In this document: piece after piece, positions 59,580-64,000 of the stretch
Layout: each line of letters begins with the position of its first letter
Numbering within the stretch: position 1 is the stretch's first letter
Source of the DNA: Lateolabrax maculatus
Taxonomy: Eukaryota; Chordata; Actinopteri; Acropomatiformes; Lateolabracidae
Reading direction: 5' to 3'
Length of the DNA: 64,000 nucleotides
NCBI GenBank assembly: GCA_031216445.1
Contig: CM062197.1
Location: 1,444,501-1,508,500, forward strand
Program-made: the position numbers and the translations under genes
Notes under the pieces: generated by a model
The model's database searches: none
Told to the model about the DNA's origin: nothing
The model's input: only the letters and a program-made list of their open reading frames with translations

Positions 59580-59585
59580 AATAAA
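59580..59585 (+). promoter_or_regulatory. Possible hand1 polyadenylation signal
   Basis: AATAAA about 365 nt after the stop. Further AATAAA words at about 59750 and 60115-60125 allow longer 3' ends, so this choice is uncertain. Confidence 0.4.
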
Positions 59586-59599
59586 TAACAAATATATCA

Positions 59600-60863
59600 G
59601 GAATATTTCCGACTGTCTAACTTTAGGAACAGTTCAGTTGTTTATCTGATCCCACTGCATGTCTCTGTCTGGCCTTTTCATCCGCAGACGTTTACAGAAA
59701 CACGAGCATGATGTCCAGTCAAAAGCTGAGATTTACATTTTAAACGAGGGAATAAAAACCAGAAAAATAAAGACGCAAACTGACGTCAAGAGCTGCAGGA
59801 ACAGAAATCTATTTAAAGAAAAAGTACAGTAGCGAGCAGAGGAAACACATTTTTGCGGGGAAACTTTTGTGGCAGTGAGAATATTTAAAGTGTTATTAAC
59901 CCAGTATTACTGTACTGTAAACTCTACCGGCTGTTGTTGCTGTTTCTTGTAGGAAATGATTGAATTTACTGAATCTACCTCAGATTTAATGACGAACACA
60001 GACTGAATGTTGAGTTCCCGCACAGCTTTCACTCCGACACTCAGACTCACAGATTAAAGGTTTATTACTGTGGATGGAAATGTACATTGGATGTGAAGTT
60101 ATATATATAGTTCCGTAAATAAATGAATTATTTTAAGACACTCCAGCTGTAGTGAAGGTGTTATTATTATTATTATTATTAATGTCTTATTAAACTGACA
60201 TTGTGTCTGTATTTTCTTGTTTTTGTTTCAAATGTTCTTTAAGGTTAAATTAACGGTTCTAATGAATCAGTTTCACCGAAAAATAAATTAATAAATCTGA
60301 AAAAAAATAAATCACATCATTTAGTTATAACTGAGTTAATTCTAATCCTAACCCTAACCCTTTTTACACAAATACCCCACAGTTGAATTGAAGAAATCGA
60401 ATTGTATAATTTCAGAATTATAAAAATAAGGTGGAAAATAATCAGAATTCATTTACACAATTATAATACTTCAGTTTTATATTTTAAATTAACATCGATG
60501 TCAGGACAGTTATTTTTCCAATGTCCCAATTCTGCTGGGTATCCTACTATTACTATTATTATTATTTTATTATTAAATAACTGCTGCAGAAAACACGTCA
60601 TAATTGTACACAATTGTTATCCTACATATACAATTTCAGAGAATGTTCAACAAAATAAAATGTAATCCTCCTGTGTTCATTAGTCAGATAATAATTATAA
60701 ATAAAAGAGTTAAAGTAAAGAGTTTTGTAATTATTAAAGACCCTCAGCTAAAGTTTCCCCGTGGAGCTCCTCACAGTTTAACCGCTTGTTCTTCTGTTGT
60801 CCTGAAAGTGTTTGTGCTGCTGATCAATACCAGGAGCTACAGCGACACCTGGTGGCTGTTACT

Positions 60864-60918
<55 letters not shown>

Positions 60919-60940
60919 GAATGAACAGAGTCCAGACTGC
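59600..60940. other. Between the hand1 and sap30l 3' ends
   Basis: AT-rich DNA with (ATT)n at 60161-60180 and about 60545, a two-unit telomere-like CCCTAA word pair near 60345-60360, and a (CA)n run (60867-60915). No gene was recognised. Confidence 0.45.
60867..60915. repeat. (CA)n microsatellite
   Basis: Pure CA run of roughly 49 nt just beyond the putative end of the sap30l transcript. Confidence 0.95.
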
Positions 60941-60961
60941 TGCTTCTGCCTGTACAATACA

Positions 60962-60967
60962 TTTATT
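60962..60967 (-). promoter_or_regulatory. Possible distal polyadenylation signal of sap30l
   Basis: AATAAA on the minus strand about 2.05 kb after the sap30l stop. Other minus-strand AATAAA words nearer the stop (for example near 62328) would give a shorter 3' UTR. Confidence 0.35.
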
Positions 60968-61967
60968 ATCATAATAATCAGGAGCAATAAGCGGCCATAT
61001 TTAAATATGTTTTATCTAATACAACAGTTAGGTTAATGTGGCATGGCCTATGTGTTAATAAAGTCTGGTGTTATCTACATGACACTAACAAATCTACAAG
61101 CAAAACTGAAAATTAAACAGACACTAAAAAAAGAAAGAAGAAAATGAAGAACCCTGTCAAAAAGAAGACAAACTCAGTGTGGCGGACAAACTTAAATACG
61201 ATGTGTGACGGAGGTCGAGTTTACAATCTGTCGCCTCCACCATGAAATAAAGAAACAAAAACAGAAATTTGAGCAGAAGGAGGAAACCAAACGCTGTCTG
61301 TTGCCTGGAGGTTTCTGCAGTGCTTCAAGCAGTGAAACAAACGTGTAGCTTTCAGTGTTGTTCTTCATATTAAATGTTTCATGTTAACGGGGGTCGCTGC
61401 TTGTGGCTTAATGTAACTGAAATATAAAAATCAATGTAACAAAATCTTCAGCTTTCGTTTTTTCCGGCCTTTTTGAAAACTGCCGAGGTTTTTGGACTCT
61501 GCAGACACTTCCTACATCTGACAAACCAAACAATGAAGCGATTACTTCAATAATGGAGTCAGTGTTTAAGTACACACGTAAATCCTTTAAGAAGTGGAGA
61601 TGGTCATAAACTCAAACAACACATCCAGTTCTGGTGCCACGTCACGACCTTCAGGATCAGCAGGACTGTTTTTCAATCGGGCAAAAACAACAACAAAAAA
61701 ACTTTAAGACCTCATAAGCCGACTAAAAAAGATTTTTGCTGGCTGATATGGAGGGAAGGCATCCGTACACGTTTAAATTTGATTAATTAAAGACAAAGAA
61801 AAACAAAAATGATTGAATCCTTTTTCTGCTTTACAGTCATGTGGCCAACTTGTCAACCCAGCTTCTTCAAACACAGCGAGGTAAAGTTTCAATCAAGACT
61901 CGAGACGTCCACTATAAAACACTGCTCTTAAATATTAAAATGACGCTAATAATTACTCTTACACCCC

Positions 61968-62009
<42 letters not shown>

Positions 62010-63011
62010 TCCACTTCAGGAGCAAAACAAAAGAGAGGGAAAAATCAAAATCATACATGCAGACAGACACAACTTTATACAACTTAAGCCTGAACTAAAG
62101 AGAAAACAGGGTCACAAAGAAAATAATGAAATCAGCTACCAACACCTGCCATGAAAACAAATCAGTGTGTGTGTTCATACGTACATAAAAACAGCGAGCG
62201 AGAAGGAGCAGAAGAGCGGGTCACAGCCAAATGCTACTCCGTCCACCACCATCAGTCTTTGAATGCATCACGTCCGGGTGGAAAAGTCGACTAGAAGGTT
62301 AAAGGATCAGGACTGAGAGCAACTTGTTTATTTGTTTTACACATTATTGAGAATGAAAGTTTTTATGTGAATTTTAAAGCGACCCCGAGCCCTGATATGT
62401 TCGACCTGACGCGCCTTTCCAACGATTCATTCATTCATTCACAATAAAATAAAATAAAATAAAAAAATCCCACTCAATCATTCAAGTCCAACACGCTTTC
62501 CTGTTTGGCACGAGCGCTCCTCGCGGTGAATGTGTTAACAGTCAAATCGGCAAAGAAAAAATACCCCAAATTACTGAAATGTGTCCCGTTTTTTTTTTTT
62601 TTTTAAACTCTTAAGGCAGCTATATTGTACATTGCTTTCAACCAGGTTGCTAAAGATCGGACGCTGTTCCTTTTGTACATATCGACAGTGACATTACAGC
62701 ATGGCGACGTAAAAACCCTGCGGAGTGAGTCCGGGCCCACGACAGTCTTTAGGGACCTGGCTTTTTTTGCGGAGGGGAGGAAGAGGAAATGCACTGGAGG
62801 AAGTGACAACGTGTGAAGAGCGAAAAAGTGAACTCATCCGGCCCCCCCGAGTTCTCCTCCAGTTCAGTTAAGAGTTTGTGTTCTGGTGCTGCAGAGGAGC
62901 GGGACGGTGAAGGGGTCGCGGGAGGAGCTGGTTTTGGCGGTTAGTGGTGTCGGGGTTGTCGGTTGTCACTCTGGTTGTCGATCACGGTTGTAGCTGCGGC
63001 TGTCGGGAGGT
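60968..63011 (-). other. Probable sap30l 3' UTR and flank
   Basis: Minus-strand sequence after the sap30l stop. It contains a CA run (61971-62006), a TAAAA repeat (62446-62466), and a T run (62590-62604). No open frame in either strand looks real. Confidence 0.4.
61971..62006. repeat. (CA)n microsatellite
   Basis: Pure CA run in the probable sap30l 3' UTR. Confidence 0.95.
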
Positions 63012-63152
63012 TCAGTCCAGTGGTTTGCCGCCGCCACCACCGCCGTCGCCTTTCTGGTCCAAGCGGCTCTTGCTGCTCTTCACCATGTAAATAAAGTAGG
63101 TCAGCGTCTCCTTCTCGTTCACCGGAATATTCCTGAAGTGACGGCTCACCGT
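63012..63152 (-). CDS. sap30l: SAP30-like (Sin3-HDAC corepressor subunit), C-terminal exon
   Basis: A minus-strand exon opening after ctcctctgcag reads 46 residues plus TGA in phase 0: TVSRHFRNIPVNEKETLTYF, then IYMVKSSKSRLDQK and a Gly-rich KPLD end. This matches the C-terminal end of SAP30L (AETVSRHFRNIPVNEKETLAYFIYMVK), part of the SAP30 domain that binds the PAH3 region of Sin3. SAP30 itself has a different sequence here (more distant), so SAP30L is favoured. The six-Gly run near the end is not in the mammalian sequence as I recall it. The protein acts in the nucleus/nucleolus in histone deacetylase repression. Upstream exons lie beyond the right edge. Confidence 0.93.
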   Translation of the reverse strand, partial: TVSRHFRNIPVNEKETLTYFIYMVKSSKSRLDQKGDGGGGGGKPLD

Positions 63153-64000
63153 CTGCAGAGGAGGAGAAAGAGGGGAAGGAGGTTAAAAGGAGAACTCAGT
63201 GAACGTCTCCCATGTTTGTCTGCACAGCACTGAGCTTCAGGAGGTGTCTCGTGGAGGACTCCGACTGTGCTTTTAGAAAAACGTGGTCTTTTTATCCCGT
63301 CTTCACGGTGTCTACATGTATCAGCAAGTTAAGTTTAAGGCCAATTCTTCTAATAAAAATAAACATTGTAGTATTATTATGGTTCTATTTTATTAGTAAT
63401 ACGCAGCTTTTAAATAAAAAAAAAGGTAAATGTCATCGGATCTAATCACCAGTTTAAGTTGTCGGGGGAGACTTCCTCTGAAACACTGGAGATTAACGGC
63501 TGAACAGAAGCACCGGAGAAAAGGTTACAGTCATGGAGAAAGTAAACCCACAGAAAGTCTGCAGGTTAGTGAGCTAGCTGTCTACGGTGTCACCCGGGGG
63601 CCAAATCTGCCAACATGAATAGCAAAAACCTAAAAAGACTGCAGCAGGATAACAGACGCAGTCCACTTTTACTCTGGTGTATTTTGCCAAAAGATTAAAT
63701 GTAAAGGTATTTCAGACCATGCTTACAGCATTCAATAAATCAATAGATATGTAAGACTTCCTCAAGCAGAACTTAAGACAACTGAAAACTTCTTAGGACA
63801 GCGGCCCGCCTGGTCTTATGTGACCAACTCCTCCTCTATCGGCCAGGACCAGTTAACCAACATTTACACCACTGAAAGGAATTCCATATGAAACACCAGA
63901 TTAATGTACCTTCACTGCTGTAAAGATGATTAAAAACTATATGATCCACCTGCAAAACATTTAATCACGACTTAACTGAAGCCAAACTAAATGCTTGTTT
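63153..64000 (-). other. sap30l intron
   Basis: Sequence upstream of the last coding exon on the minus strand. I searched by eye for the preceding exon and did not find it, so this stretch is read as intron running off the window. Confidence 0.6.

Noticed and set aside
60344..60362. Telomere-like CCCTAA words
   Set aside because: Only two units; far too short to be an interstitial telomere array.
1..64000. CRISPR arrays, bacterial operons, viral genomes or integrated proviruses
   Set aside because: No regularly spaced repeats, no operon structure, and no retroviral gag, pol or env frames were seen; the only reverse-transcriptase remnant is LINE-type.

Overview
The window reads as vertebrate nuclear DNA, most likely from a teleost fish and probably a percomorph-type one. 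The evidence is spliced genes with GT-AG introns, cytosolic-type tRNA-Asp genes, many CA/GT microsatellites and homopolymer tracts, and fish-style interspersed repeats. One gene is a clear hand1 orthologue, which I recall being present in many teleosts but missing from zebrafish. Species and repeat-family assignments come from memory and reading; no database search was possible.

Layout. (1) 515-3636, + strand: seven exons of a TIM/HAVCR-family cell-surface receptor, without its leader exon. (2) 4401-4995: two identical tRNA-Asp(GTC) genes pointing away from each other, followed at about 5322-5367 by a tRNA-Val-like relic that has lost its anticodon arm. (3) 5961-6464, - strand: a 504-nt open exon that looks like the C-terminal exon of an unrecognised protein. 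(4) 7.6-11.5 kb: a CT-rich minisatellite, a dead LINE reverse-transcriptase fragment and ordinary intergenic DNA. (5) 13300-15006, + strand: a complete three-exon PLAC8/cornifelin-family gene, perhaps with a 5' noncoding exon ending at 11853. (6) About 15.5-56.9 kb: some 41 kb without a convincing protein-coding gene. It holds SINE-like and transposon remnants plus scattered GC-mixed, repeat-poor islands that could be regulatory elements. (7) 57367-59216, + strand: hand1, with a TATA/CCAAT promoter, two upstream ORFs, one intron carrying a roughly 460-bp GT-rich tract, and a 26-nt poly-C run touching the stop codon. (8) 63012-63152, - strand: the last coding exon of sap30l, convergent with hand1 as I recall for the human pair.

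How the genes relate. hand1 (a bHLH transcription factor of heart and lateral mesoderm) and sap30l (a Sin3-HDAC corepressor subunit) form a syntenic tail-to-tail pair. The long gene-poor stretch on the 5' side of hand1 fits a developmental regulatory landscape. A block 0.9-1.2 kb upstream with four GATA-type motifs is the best single candidate enhancer. The TIM receptor and PLAC8-like genes are separate and share no visible pathway with hand1.

I found no CRISPR, bacterial or viral system. The points most worth a second look are the hand1 uORF arrangement, the GATA cluster, the split and GC-donor splice structure of the TIM gene with its altered FG-loop motif, and the unidentified minus-strand exon.
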